DNA of 64,000 nucleotides from Actinopolyspora erythraea (lineage in GTDB: Bacteria > Actinomycetota > Actinomycetes > Mycobacteriales > Pseudonocardiaceae), in NCBI RefSeq assembly GCF_002263515.1, contig NZ_CP022752.1, positions 3,162,001-3,226,000 of the forward strand, read 5' to 3'. Position numbers and translations under genes: made by a program. Below the pieces are notes generated by a model that searched no databases, was not told the origin of the DNA, and saw only the letters and a program-made list of their open reading frames with translations. Of this stretch, positions 52,887 through 62,127 are shown in pieces (the first letter of the stretch is position 1; each line of letters opens with the position of its first letter).

Positions 52887-53356
52887 CGGGGCTCACCCCC
52901 CAGCACGGCCGCGTGCCGCTCGGCCAGCGCCGCTTCCACCACCACCGGCGGGTGCACCAGCAGCACCCCCTGCCGCGGCGATCCCGCCAACAGCACACGA
53001 TCACCCGGGCTGATCCCGCAGCGCGAACGCGCCCGCGCCGGAACCACCACATACCCCGCCCCGGAAAGCCCGTAGAGCCCGTCCGGGTGAGCCCGCAGCA
53101 GCACCGAACCCGCGAGCACACCGAGCTCGCACCGCTGAGCACGCCCCCAGCCCAACGCGGCCACCACCGCACGATCACCGACCCGGCCCGAGGCATCCAC
53201 CCGGCCCATGCCGAACACCCACGACGACACCCCGACAGACTCCGGCACCTCGGCCAGCGGAAACGCACGCGGCGACACCCCACCAGCCACCGGAATCCGG
53301 GCGGACTCACCACACCCGGCACCGGGAACCACCGCGGACACGACCGACTCAGCCAT
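52883..53356 (-). CDS. AbrB/MazE-like regulator next to integrase
   Basis: About 157 residues from ATG 53356, in frame up to 53467. The C-terminal part has YVVVPARARSRCGISPGDRV, the swapped-hairpin AbrB/SpoVT pattern, followed by VLLVHPPVVVEAALAERHA. Its stop overlaps the integrase ATG (ATGA 52883-52886), so integrase is translated behind it. Position suggests a directionality or integrase regulator. Confidence 0.7.
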   Translation of the reverse strand: MAESVVSAVVPGAGCGESARIPVAGGVSPRAFPLAEVPESVGVSSWVFGMGRVDASGRVGDRAVVAALGWGRAQRCELGVLAGSVLLRAHPDGLYGLSGAGYVVVPARARSRCGISPGDRVLLAGSPRQGVLLVHPPVVVEAALAERHAAVLGGEPR

Positions 53357-53492
53357 GCCGACCACCACCCCGGCGGCCACAGCACGACCCACACACAGCC
53401 AGCGCGTCACGACATGAAAAACAGCGGCACCCACGGCGCCGCGACAACAGACCTTCGAACCTCGCACATCGGGGAAATTTCCCCTGACAGGG

Positions 53493-53520
53493 TGTCGGAG
53501 GGGGGACTTGAACCCCCACG
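53493..53520 (-). other. Inferred attachment site (attL) at tRNA 3' end
   Basis: The 3' end of tRNA-Leu faces the integrase gene, the standard arrangement for tRNA-targeting ICEs. The direct-repeat partner would be left of this window, so core length is unknown. Confidence 0.6.
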
Positions 53521-53579
53521 ACCATTAATAGGTCACTAGCACCTCAAGCTAGCGCGTCTACCGTTTCCGCCACTCCGAC
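53493..53579 (-). tRNA. tRNA-Leu(GAG)
   Basis: 87 nt, no encoded CCA. Acceptor GTCGGAG/CTCCGAC, anticodon loop TTGAGGT (anticodon GAG), long variable arm with GACC/GGTC stem, T-arm GGGGGTTCAAGTCCCCC. The class-II variable arm and A discriminator fit leucine. The ICE is inserted at its 3' end. Confidence 0.95.
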
Positions 53580-53701
53580 GCAGCAGCATCGGCTCGGTTC
53601 GTTCCGAGCCCCTCATTGCGTTGTGATACTACGATAACTGATCGATGCAGCGGCCCGCCAACCACCCCCCTCTTTTGCGCTCAAGGTGGTAGAAAGGCCA
53701 G

Positions 53702-55063
53702 GTGAGCGCACATGTTGATCCCCAGGACGAAGGCCCTTCGAACACTGATCCGGGTCTGCGGCTAGCCGAGGAAGAGGTCGTCGACCTCGCGAGCGAACTG
53801 ATCCGGTTCGACACCAGCAACACAGGTGATCCGGCGACCCTGCGACCGGAGCGACCGGCCGCCGAGTACGTGGCGGAGAAACTCGGCGAGGCCGGGTTCG
53901 AGACCACCTACGTGGAATCAGGTGACACACCGGGACGCGGCAACGTGATCGCCCGCCTGCCGGGTGCTGACCGCCAGCGGGGCGGGCTGCTGGTGCACGG
54001 CCACCTGGACGTGGTTCCGGCCGACCCGACCGAGTGGTCGGTGCACCCCTTCTCCGGCACGGTGCGGAACGGCTACCTGTGGGGCCGCGGCGCGGTCGAC
54101 ATGAAGGACATGGTGGCCATGACGCTGGCAACGGCACGCCGACTCGGCCGGGACGGCATCACGCCACCACGCGACCTCGTGTTCGCCTTCCTGGCCGACG
54201 AGGAGGCCGGCGGACTGCAGGGCGCCCAGTGGCTGGTGGACCACCGTCCGGAGCTGTTCGAGGGCTGCACCGAGGCCATCAGCGAGGTCGGCGGCTACTC
54301 CGTGACCTTCGAGGACGGCGTTCGGGCCTATCTGATCCAAACGGCCGAGAAGGGGATCCGCTGGCTGAAACTGCGGGTCCGCGCCCGGGCGGGCCACGGC
54401 TCGATGGTGCACGAGGACAACGCGGTGACCCAGCTCGCGCAGGCGGTCGCCCGGCTGGGGGAACACCGTTTTCCGATCGTGCTCAACGACAGCGTGCGGG
54501 AGTTCCTGGACGGGGTCAGCGAACTCACCGGTTGGAGCTTTCCCGAGGACGACCTCGACGGTGCGATCGCCAAGCTCGGCAACCTCTCCCGAATCATCGG
54601 CGCCACCGTCCGCGACATCGCCAACCCAACCATGCTCGACGCGGGTTACAAGGCCAACGTGATCCCCTCGGTGGCCGAGGCCTCGGTGGACTGCCGCATC
54701 CTGCCCGGCCGGGAGGAGGAGTTCGACCGGGAGCTGGCTGACGTCCTCGGGCCGCACGTCGAGCGGGAATGGGTCGGTCTGCCACCTGTGGAGACCCGCT
54801 TCGAGGGGGAGATCGTCGAGTCCATGACCCGCTCCCTGCTCACCGAGGACCCGGCCGCCCGCACGCTGCCGTACATGATGTCCGGTGGCACCGACGCCAA
54901 GTCGTTCAGCAGGCTGGGCATGAACTGTTTCGGCTTCGCCCCGCTGCGCCTGCCCGCCGATCTGGACTTCTCCGCGTTGTTCCACGGGGTGGACGAGCGG
55001 GTCCCGGTCGATTCGCTGCGGTTCGGCACCCGGGTGCTGGACCACTTCCTCCGCACCTCCTGA
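53702..55063 (+). CDS. M20 family metallopeptidase
   Basis: 453 residues from GTG 53702 after GAAAGG. M20/dapE-type ligands: HGHLDVVPAD near 100, WGRGAVDMKDMVA near 129, LADEEAGGLQG near 164, and FHGVDERVP near 430. Probably a dipeptidase or deacylase with two zinc ions. First chromosomal gene beyond the tRNA; no operon partner. Confidence 0.9.
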   Translation: MSAHVDPQDEGPSNTDPGLRLAEEEVVDLASELIRFDTSNTGDPATLRPERPAAEYVAEKLGEAGFETTYVESGDTPGRGNVIARLPGADRQRGGLLVHGHLDVVPADPTEWSVHPFSGTVRNGYLWGRGAVDMKDMVAMTLATARRLGRDGITPPRDLVFAFLADEEAGGLQGAQWLVDHRPELFEGCTEAISEVGGYSVTFEDGVRAYLIQTAEKGIRWLKLRVRARAGHGSMVHEDNAVTQLAQAVARLGEHRFPIVLNDSVREFLDGVSELTGWSFPEDDLDGAIAKLGNLSRIIGATVRDIANPTMLDAGYKANVIPSVAEASVDCRILPGREEEFDRELADVLGPHVEREWVGLPPVETRFEGEIVESMTRSLLTEDPAARTLPYMMSGGTDAKSFSRLGMNCFGFAPLRLPADLDFSALFHGVDERVPVDSLRFGTRVLDHFLRTS

Positions 55064-55242
55064 GCGACTCATACGCCTCCCCGCTCAGGACGATGTGCGC
55101 CGCGACGGACGTGGTGACCGGCAGCCCGCCGGTCACCACCGCCCACGCGCGGCGCGCTCCGCCCGGCGACTTCTCGTATGATCGACTTCGTGCGAAGGCC
55201 CGGCACGGGTCCCGCCCCGAGAGAACGTCCGGAGGTGTCACG

Positions 55243-56253
55243 GTGCCCACCGGTGCGCGGGATGCGCGAGGAGTGTCCACGCTCGCGGACTGGATAGCCG
55301 CCTACCTGGAGCACCTGCAGGCGCGGAAACTGGCCGAGAACTCACTGCGGGCCTACCGGCGCGACCTCGAATCGATCGCCTCGGAACTGGCCGAGGCGGC
55401 CGGCGTGGCCAGCGACGAGCTTCCCGTGGAATCCGTGACGGCGCAGTCGCTGCGCTCGGCGTTCGCCAGGCATGCGGCCAGTCGCTCGGCTTCCTCGGTG
55501 ACGCGCGCGTGGTCGAGCTGGAACGGGTTCTTCCGGTTCCTGGTGGTGGAAGGTGCCACCTCCGGCAATCCGATGCCCGTAGTTCCCAAACCACGGCTCA
55601 CCGCCACCACCCCGAAACCGCTCGACGGCGAGGAGACCCCGGAACGGTTGCTGCGCTTGGTCGCTCAGGGAGCGCGCAAGGCGCGCGACCCGTGGCCGGA
55701 GCGGGACCTGGCGATACTGTCCACTCTGCTGTGCACGGGGCTGCGTTCGGCGGAACTGCTGGAGCTGACCGTTTCGGCCCTGGCGGGCAGACGCGGGGAA
55801 CGGCGGCTGCACGTCCACGGCAAGGGGGGTTCCAACAGGTCCATACCCATCGACGAGTCCCTGGAGAAAGTCCTGGAGGACTACCTGGAGACCCGTAAAC
55901 GGCGATTCGGACGGCGACTGCCCGGCGGCGAGCCGCTGTTCGTCAATCACCGGGGTGAACCGCTACGGCGTGGTGGGCTGCAGTACCTGGTCCGGCAGTC
56001 GCTGCGTGCCGCGGGCGTCTCCGACCGGGTGCAGCGGGGCGCCATGGTGCACGCACTGCGCCACACCTTCGCGACCCGGTTGGCGGAGGACGGCGCGAAC
56101 GCCGCCGAGATAGCGAAGCTGCTCGGCCACTCCTCGATCAATTCGAGTCAGACCTACATCGACGTGACCGCCCGCGAACAACGGCTCTCCGTCCGGGCCA
56201 ACCGAACGCACGGGGTGCTGAACGAGCTGTCCCGGAATCCCGAGTCCGAGTGA
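55243..56253 (+). CDS. Tyrosine recombinase (XerC/XerD-like)
   Basis: 336 residues from GTG 55243 after GGAGG. N-terminal SAM-like core-binding domain (LADWIAAYLEHLQARKLAEN), catalytic Arg in LLCTGLRSAELLEL, Lys in GKGGSNRSIPI, HxxR in HALRHTFATRL, His in LLGHSSINSS and Tyr in QTYIDVT. No frameshift. It is outside the ICE, so it is a host recombinase or relic of another element. Confidence 0.85.
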   Translation: MPTGARDARGVSTLADWIAAYLEHLQARKLAENSLRAYRRDLESIASELAEAAGVASDELPVESVTAQSLRSAFARHAASRSASSVTRAWSSWNGFFRFLVVEGATSGNPMPVVPKPRLTATTPKPLDGEETPERLLRLVAQGARKARDPWPERDLAILSTLLCTGLRSAELLELTVSALAGRRGERRLHVHGKGGSNRSIPIDESLEKVLEDYLETRKRRFGRRLPGGEPLFVNHRGEPLRRGGLQYLVRQSLRAAGVSDRVQRGAMVHALRHTFATRLAEDGANAAEIAKLLGHSSINSSQTYIDVTAREQRLSVRANRTHGVLNELSRNPESE

Positions 56254-56263
56254 TCCACCTCGC

Positions 56264-56926
56264 TCAACCGCCCCAGCGCCCGGTCTCAGCCACCAGGGCG
56301 CAGACGGCCCCGTCCGGATCGGCGATCACCAGGGAGTCCCCCAGGGAATCGTGCCGCACGCGTTCCAGCACCGACCCACCCAGTTCCCCGACCCGCTCGG
56401 CCGCCTCGTCCAGCACCTCGACGACGAAGTAGCACAACCAGCCGGTACCTTCCACCCCACCGCGCGGACCGGTTCGCCCCGCCACCGGGCGCTCCTCCAC
56501 CGTGTAGCTCGTTCTCCCCGCCTCCGAGTCGACCGTCCAGATCAGCGACTCGCTCCAGAAGCTGTCGGCGGACTCGGCCTGGGCGGTGTGCAGTTCGACC
56601 CAGCACGGTTCGCCCCTGCGCGGCGAGGGTGCCCAGGGACCGTGCTGCGCGCGGCCTCTGACCATGCTCGCGTGAGTGTCCTCGGGCCCGGCGAGATCTC
56701 CGTCCGTGGTCGCGCCCGCGAACACGAGCCGCCACTGCGGAGCCCGCCGGGAACGGTTCGTACGAACGGTGGCGCACCTGCGCTCACCGACCCAGCAGTC
56801 GAACCCCTCCTCGGACTGCAGCACCGTCCAGTTCAGCAGTTTCCGGTAGAACCACGTGGTGGCGGCGGGATCGGGAGTACGCAGCTCGGCGCGGCGCAGG
56901 CCGCGGACCGCAGAGGGTGGGGGCAA
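56264..56926 (-). CDS. VOC (glyoxalase-like) family protein
   Basis: 220 residues, start at TTG 56926 with AGGAAG upstream. Two vicinal-oxygen-chelate modules: RRAELRTPDPAATTWFYRKL at the start and CWVELHTAQAESADSFWSES in the middle, with C-terminal VLERVRHDSLGDSLVIADPD. Metal ligands not fully evident; function unknown. Confidence 0.8.
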   Translation of the reverse strand: MPPPSAVRGLRRAELRTPDPAATTWFYRKLLNWTVLQSEEGFDCWVGERRCATVRTNRSRRAPQWRLVFAGATTDGDLAGPEDTHASMVRGRAQHGPWAPSPRRGEPCWVELHTAQAESADSFWSESLIWTVDSEAGRTSYTVEERPVAGRTGPRGGVEGTGWLCYFVVEVLDEAAERVGELGGSVLERVRHDSLGDSLVIADPDGAVCALVAETGRWGG

Positions 56927-57091
56927 CGTTGTAGCTTCCTAGCCGGTACTGGGAGTGACCGGGAGCTCCGACGACCGCGGTATCGCCGTGACGATCACTC
57001 ACTTGGGGCAGAGTTCGGCGTATCATCTTGGCCAACCGCGCCGACATTGACAATGCTCCGTTCGGAGCAACGGGGACCGACATTCGTTCCG

Positions 57092-57454
57092 CTAGCGAAT
57101 ACGTTCCAAGTCACGCGCGCTGTCCAGCAGTTGTTGCGCCAACCCACGGATCTCGGTCTGCTCCGCGCCCTCCCCGGCCGCGGTGGCGACGTCCTCGGCC
57201 GCACACCGCAGCTGGAACAACCTGTCCTGCAGGTCGTCGAGTTCAGCGCCGGAAAGCACCACCGCGTCCTCCGGCAAGCCACCGCGCTGCACCGCCGTAC
57301 GGCGCTCGTAGGCACGCTGTCTGCAGGACTGCGCGCAGTACATGCGCGGACGACCGACACTGCCCGCGCCCGGTATCCGACGGCCGCACCACGAACAGTG
57401 CCGAGGTGTTCGGCTGCGTGGCTGGAGCGATTCGAGATCGGGTGTTGTCTCCAC
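57092..57454 (-). CDS. Zinc-ribbon protein
   Basis: 120 residues from GTG 57454. Cys motif CSWCGRRI ... YCAQSCRQRAYERR near residues 20-50, a small treble-clef-type zinc binding pattern, followed by a helical coiled-coil-like tail (LDDLQDRLFQLRCAAEDVA). Commonly annotated as hypothetical in actinobacteria. Confidence 0.7.
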   Translation of the reverse strand: METTPDLESLQPRSRTPRHCSWCGRRIPGAGSVGRPRMYCAQSCRQRAYERRTAVQRGGLPEDAVVLSGAELDDLQDRLFQLRCAAEDVATAAGEGAEQTEIRGLAQQLLDSARDLERIR

Positions 57455-57734
57455 GGTTGACCACGCTAGTCCGAATCGGGCTCATTTGCGGGTAGCCACG
57501 CCGAAAAATCCTCCGCCACATCCCGAAAAACGCGGCGGTGGCTTCACGGGGGGTGATGTTCCTCGGCGTCGAACGACCCGCTTCCGGACCTCAGCTGTCG
57601 GTACCGGCATACCGGTGCTCCTCCTCGGTCCGCTCCGGCCCTCGGACGTCCGCCCGACAGCACGGGAACGTTCCGCCGGTGCCCGAAAAACCCCCCGTGG
57701 CGCCCCGGCGAGCCCCGCGTTGCACAGTGGTGCG

Positions 57735-58562
57735 ATGTTCGGCTCGTTCACACCGGTCTCTCGACGGCACCCCTTCCTGCGGCCGGAGCTGCACCCGCGC
57801 GCCTTCGCGCACCGCGGCTGGCACATCGACGAACTCGCGGGCATGGAGAACTCGCTCAGCGCCTTCCGCCGCGCGGTTCGGGAGGGATTCCAGTACCTGG
57901 AAACCGACGTGCACGCCACTTCGGACGGGGTGGCCGTGGTCCACCACGACTCCGACCTGCGCCGCACCACCGACAGCGTGGGTGAGATCCGTCGGCACCG
58001 CTGGTCGGCCGTGGCCGCCGCTCGTATCGGTGGGCGTGAACCGGTGTGCTCACTGGACCAGCTACTGGAGGAGCTTCCCGAGGCCCTGCTCAACATCGAC
58101 GTCAAGGCCGATTCCGCCGTGGTGGCCACGCTGCGGACGATCCGTCGTCACGACGCATGGCACCGGGTGTGCCTGGCTGGGTTCTCCGACCGGCGCCTGG
58201 GAGTACTGCGGACCCACGGTGACCCCAGGCTGCTGACCTCGATGGGACCGCTGGAGATCGGGAGGCTCTGGTCGGGATCTCGCCCGGGGGCCGCCTTGCT
58301 CACCGCGACGGTGCGGGGTGGCGCGCTTCCACGCGGGGTCGCCGCCCAGGTCCCGCGCCAGCACCGCGGGCTGCGGGTGGTGGACCGACGCTTCGTCGAA
58401 CGGGCCCATGCCAAAAGCACCGAAGTGCACGTGTGGACGGTGGACGAGCCCACGGAGATGGCGGAACTGCTGGACACCGGTGTCGACGGTCTGCTGACCG
58501 ACCGCCCCGACCTGTTGCGTGGACTCCTGCGACAGCGGGGGCAGTGGCCCACGGTTCGGTAG
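57735..58562 (+). CDS. Glycerophosphodiester phosphodiesterase
   Basis: 275 residues. GDPD TIM-barrel marks: AFAHRGWHIDELAGMENSLS with the HRG motif, YLETDVHATSDGVAVVHHDS (E-x-D and H ligands), LLNIDVKAD and VHVWTVDEPTEMAELLDTGV, GLLTDRPDLL. Hydrolyses glycerophosphodiesters to glycerol-3-phosphate. Start ATG 57735 lacks a strong ribosome binding site. Confidence 0.9.
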   Translation: MFGSFTPVSRRHPFLRPELHPRAFAHRGWHIDELAGMENSLSAFRRAVREGFQYLETDVHATSDGVAVVHHDSDLRRTTDSVGEIRRHRWSAVAAARIGGREPVCSLDQLLEELPEALLNIDVKADSAVVATLRTIRRHDAWHRVCLAGFSDRRLGVLRTHGDPRLLTSMGPLEIGRLWSGSRPGAALLTATVRGGALPRGVAAQVPRQHRGLRVVDRRFVERAHAKSTEVHVWTVDEPTEMAELLDTGVDGLLTDRPDLLRGLLRQRGQWPTVR

Positions 58563-58644
58563 GTCCGTTGTCCCCGAACAGTGTCCGGCCGGCACCACTT
58601 CTGAGTGGAACTACGCATTGCCGCGACCGGCTCGGGCAAGAAAA

Positions 58645-58684
58645 GTCCTCGAAGTAGTCGGACGCAGTCACCTACTTCGAGGAC
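58645..58684 (+). terminator. Perfect 13-bp hairpin between GDPD and MFS genes
   Basis: 58645-58657 pairs with 58672-58684 around a 14-nt loop; ends 8 nt before the MFS start, so it may influence translation as well as termination. Confidence 0.55.
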
Positions 58685-58692
58685 GGCCACAC

Positions 58693-60096
58693 ATGAGCGC
58701 CCCACACGCGGAGTTCGCCACCGAAACCGCCCGACGGCGCGAGCATCGCGGTTGGTGCTGGTACGACTGGGCCAACTCGGTGTTTCCCACTTCGATCACC
58801 ACGGTGTTCCTGTCGCTGTACCTGACCACGGTGGCGACTCGGGCCGCGGAGTCCGACGTGGCGCGCAACGGCACGGCCCCCTGCCCGGGGGGCGACGCGC
58901 TGCAGCGCTGTGACATCGCCCTGCTGGGCTGGTCGTTTCCGGCCGGTTCGCTGTGGGGGTACCTGCTCTCGGCGGCCGCCGTGGTCCAGGTGCTGGTTCT
59001 GCCGCTCGCCGGGGCCATCGCCGATCGCACCCGTGACAAGCGGAGAATGCTGGGGGTCTTCGCCTTCGGCGGGGCGGGAACCACCGCGCTGCTGGCGTTC
59101 GTGGGCGGGCAGAACTGGCTGTTGGGCGCGGTGCTCTTCCTGCTCGCGAACCTGTGCTTCGGCGCGGCCGTGGTGGTCTACTACTCGCTGCTGCCGGAAA
59201 TAGCCGGTCCCGACGAACGCGACGCCCTGTCCGCGCGGGGTTGGGCGTTCGGCTATCTGGGTGGTGGCGCGGCTCTCGCGCTGCACCTGGTGGTCTACGT
59301 GGGGCACGAGGCACTGGGAATCGACCAGGACACGGCTGTACGCCTGGTATTCGTCTCGTCCGGCGTGTGGTGGGCCGCCTTCACCGTGCTGCCGCTCCGG
59401 ACGCTGCGGGGACGCGGCTCCGACTCCGGCGCCGCGCCGGAGGGAGCGGTGCTGCGCACCGGCTTCCGGCAACTGGCCACGACCCTGCGGCAGGCGCGGC
59501 GCCTGCCGTTGACCCTGGCCTTTCTCGGGGCGTACATGGTCTTCACCGACGGCATCAGCACCGTGTTCAAGGTTTCGGCCCAGTACGGTGACCTCGAACT
59601 CGGCCTCGACCGGCAGGTTCTGATCACGACGATCCTGATCGTGCAGTTCATCGCGTTCCTCGGTGGGATGCTGCACGGCTGGGTGGCCCGCGGGCTGGGG
59701 GCGAAGCGCACGATCATGCTCAGCCTGCTGGTCTGGATCGTGGTGCTGGTGGGCGCGTTCTTCACCCGGCAGGGAGAACCGTTGCAGTTCTACGGGGTCG
59801 CCGCGGGTATCGGACTGGTGCTGGGCGGTACGAACGCGTTGTCGCGTTCGCTGTTCAGCCAGATGATCCCGGTGGGTAGCGAGGCCGAGTACTTCTCGCT
59901 CTACCAGATCGGTGAGCGGTCCACTTCGTGGTTGGGTCCGCTGCTCTTCGCGGTCGTGGGGCAGACCACCGGCTCGTTCCGGCTGGCGATCCTGTCACTG
60001 CTCGGTTTCTTCGTCCTCGGTCTGCTGCTGGTCGCGTTGGTGCCGGTCCGGCGCGCGATCCGGGAAGCGGGCAACTCGGTCCCCGAGGTGCTCTGA
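58693..60096 (+). CDS. MFS transporter, UMF1/Atg22-like
   Basis: 467 residues with about twelve membrane helices. Early motif WCWYDWANSVFPTSITTVFL and the RDKRRML loop after helix 2-3 mark the UMF1 (Atg22-like) branch of the major facilitator family. Substrate unknown. ATG 58693. Confidence 0.85.
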   Translation: MSAPHAEFATETARRREHRGWCWYDWANSVFPTSITTVFLSLYLTTVATRAAESDVARNGTAPCPGGDALQRCDIALLGWSFPAGSLWGYLLSAAAVVQVLVLPLAGAIADRTRDKRRMLGVFAFGGAGTTALLAFVGGQNWLLGAVLFLLANLCFGAAVVVYYSLLPEIAGPDERDALSARGWAFGYLGGGAALALHLVVYVGHEALGIDQDTAVRLVFVSSGVWWAAFTVLPLRTLRGRGSDSGAAPEGAVLRTGFRQLATTLRQARRLPLTLAFLGAYMVFTDGISTVFKVSAQYGDLELGLDRQVLITTILIVQFIAFLGGMLHGWVARGLGAKRTIMLSLLVWIVVLVGAFFTRQGEPLQFYGVAAGIGLVLGGTNALSRSLFSQMIPVGSEAEYFSLYQIGERSTSWLGPLLFAVVGQTTGSFRLAILSLLGFFVLGLLLVALVPVRRAIREAGNSVPEVL

Positions 60097-60721
60097 GGTG
60101 CCAGCCACGCACCGGTTCCGGACGTGGGGGCACCGGCGCACGGAGATCCCCCGGCGACGCTTCGCCGAGGGAGGCCGAGGCCGGTGGAGTTCGGGGCGAC
60201 GCGGGGCGAACGGTGGGGGAACACCGCCCTACCGGGGCCTGTCGTATCGCTCGAAAAGGTTGTAGTGCGACTGCACGGCACGTCGCCGCACACGGCACTG
60301 CTCCAAATCAGTGACACTATCCCCCCGCTCATACGTGTGTTGGCATATTCCAGTACCTTGCGTCACTATCGGATCGAGGACGACAGTAGTCACTAAGAGT
60401 AATAAGCTAATTGCTCCCTAACACCAAAGGGAAAGTGATATCGGTCCCATTCCGGGAGATGTCCACCTTCGCATTTGGTCTGAGTAGCGGGTGTTCTGGC
60501 ACTATCACCCGTTCAGACGCACCTGTGGGTTACGAGAGGGAAAACGCGTCACGAACGTCGCAACCGTGCATCTCACGGGTAGTCAACCCAGTTGACGAGT
60601 GAATGTCGTCACCGACGGCAACCAGAAACCCCACACCGGGAACAGACGACGAGGTCCACGTCGTTGCACTCGGTGAGCACAGCCGCCCGGCCCCCCGGGC
60701 CCCGAAGCGAAAGGAACCGTC
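60097..60721. other. Intergenic region upstream of rbpA
   Basis: 625 bp without a convincing gene. AT-rich parts near 60330-60420 probably hold regulatory sequence for rbpA. Confidence 0.45.
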
Positions 60722-61078
60722 ATGGCCGATCGCGTTCTGCGTGGCAGCCGGCTCGGAGCGGTTAGCTACGAGACGGACCGTAACCACGACCTCGCACCGC
60801 GCCGGACGGTGCGCTACGCCTGCTCCAAGGACCACGAGTTCGAGGTGCCTTTCTCCGACGACGCCGAGATCCCGTCGACCTGGGAATGTCGCCTGCACGG
60901 CACCGAGTCGAAGATCGTCGACGGCAGCCAGCCGGAGCAGAAGAAGGCCAAGCCGCCGCGCACCCACTGGGACATGCTGCTGGAGCGCCGCAGCGTCCCC
61001 GAGCTCGAGGAACTGCTCAACGAACGGCTGGAGGAGCTGCGCGCACGCCGCAACCGGCCCAACGAAAGCACGAACTGA
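60722..61078 (+). CDS. rbpA: RNA polymerase-binding protein RbpA
   Basis: 118 residues. MADRVLRGSRLGAVSYETDR start, RYACSKDHEFEVPFSDDAEI core and WECRLHG with Cys, and the C-terminal sigma-interaction part HWDMLLERRSVPELEELL are diagnostic of RbpA, which activates sigma-A holoenzyme in actinobacteria. ATG 60722 after AAGGAA. Confidence 0.97.
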   Translation: MADRVLRGSRLGAVSYETDRNHDLAPRRTVRYACSKDHEFEVPFSDDAEIPSTWECRLHGTESKIVDGSQPEQKKAKPPRTHWDMLLERRSVPELEELLNERLEELRARRNRPNESTN

Positions 61079-61232
61079 CAGTGCAGCCGTACACGGGCGC
61101 CCGCTCCGACAGGTGAGTGGGCGCCCGTTCGTTCTCGCCCGGCGGGAACCCGCATGGCGGTGCGCCCCGCTATGCGCACGGGGCCACCACCGGCTCCCGA
61201 CGGATCAGCCGAGCGGAACAACCGCTCGGGAA

Positions 61233-62036
61233 TCACCACCGCGAGTGACGTCGTGGCGCGATCGTGCGCCGCGCCAGCGCTAGCAGTCTGCCGCCGCGCC
61301 TGCGCACCCCCCACTTGGTCACCCGGAACAGCGCCTCGCGCACGATCGCCCCGGTCATCTTGGACTCACCGCTCTCCCGCTCCACGAAGGTGATGGGCAC
61401 CTCGACGACACTGCTGCCCGCCTCCATGGCCCGCATCGCCAGATCCACCTGGAAGCAGTACCCCTGCGAAGCGACGGTGTGCATGTCCAGACAGCGCAGC
61501 ACCTCACTCCGGTACACCCGAAACCCCCCGGTGAGGTCGTTGATGCCGACACCGAGCGCCCACTTGGAGTAGAGGTTGCCGCCCCGTGAGAGCAGTGAGC
61601 GGTACCACGGCCAGTTCAGCACCCTCCCGCCGGGGACGTAGCGTGATCCCAGCACAGCCCCCGCGCCTCGAGCGGACAGCACCTCGAGCATCGTGGCCAA
61701 CTGCTCGGGAGCGTGGGAACCGTCGGCGTCCATCTCCACGACCGCTTCGTAGCCACGTCGCAGCGCCCAGTCGAACCCGGCGACGTAGGCGGCACCGAGG
61801 CCGGCCTTGGCCTCACGGTGCAACACGTGGACCCGCTCGTCGGCCTCGGCGAGCTCGTCGGCCAACGCACCCGTGCCGTCCGGGCTGTTGTCGTCGACGA
61901 CCAGGACGTGCGCGGCGGGCACGGCCGCCGCGAGCCGCCGCACGACGGCTCGCAGGTTGTCCCGCTCGTTGAACGTCGGGATCACCACGAGCACCGAGGA
62001 AGGGCCCGAACTCGATGATCGCCGCGGGTTCGTCAT
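61233..62036 (-). CDS. ppm1: Polyprenol monophosphomannose synthase
   Basis: 267 residues, GT2 family. VLVVIPTFNERDNLRAVVRR, VLVVDDNSPDGTGALAD, VVEMDADGSHAPEQL and VVEVPITFVERESGESKM match Dpm1/Ppm1 catalytic domains, which transfer mannose from GDP-mannose to polyprenyl phosphate. ATG 62036 after AGGAGA. Followed (upstream on this strand) by lnt, matching the known ppm1-lnt pairing in mycobacteria. Confidence 0.93.
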   Translation of the reverse strand: MTNPRRSSSSGPSSVLVVIPTFNERDNLRAVVRRLAAAVPAAHVLVVDDNSPDGTGALADELAEADERVHVLHREAKAGLGAAYVAGFDWALRRGYEAVVEMDADGSHAPEQLATMLEVLSARGAGAVLGSRYVPGGRVLNWPWYRSLLSRGGNLYSKWALGVGINDLTGGFRVYRSEVLRCLDMHTVASQGYCFQVDLAMRAMEAGSSVVEVPITFVERESGESKMTGAIVREALFRVTKWGVRRRGGRLLALARRTIAPRRHSRW

Positions 62037-62127
62037 CCTTGTCTCCTCGCATACGCGCCGACATGACCGGAACCACACGACGGCGTGGTCTCCGACCGCC
62101 ACGGCCGAACGGCCGTCGGCGCCCAAC

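Noticed and set aside
60411..60602. Small open frame in the rbpA leader
   Set aside because: Weak codon bias and no ribosome binding site.
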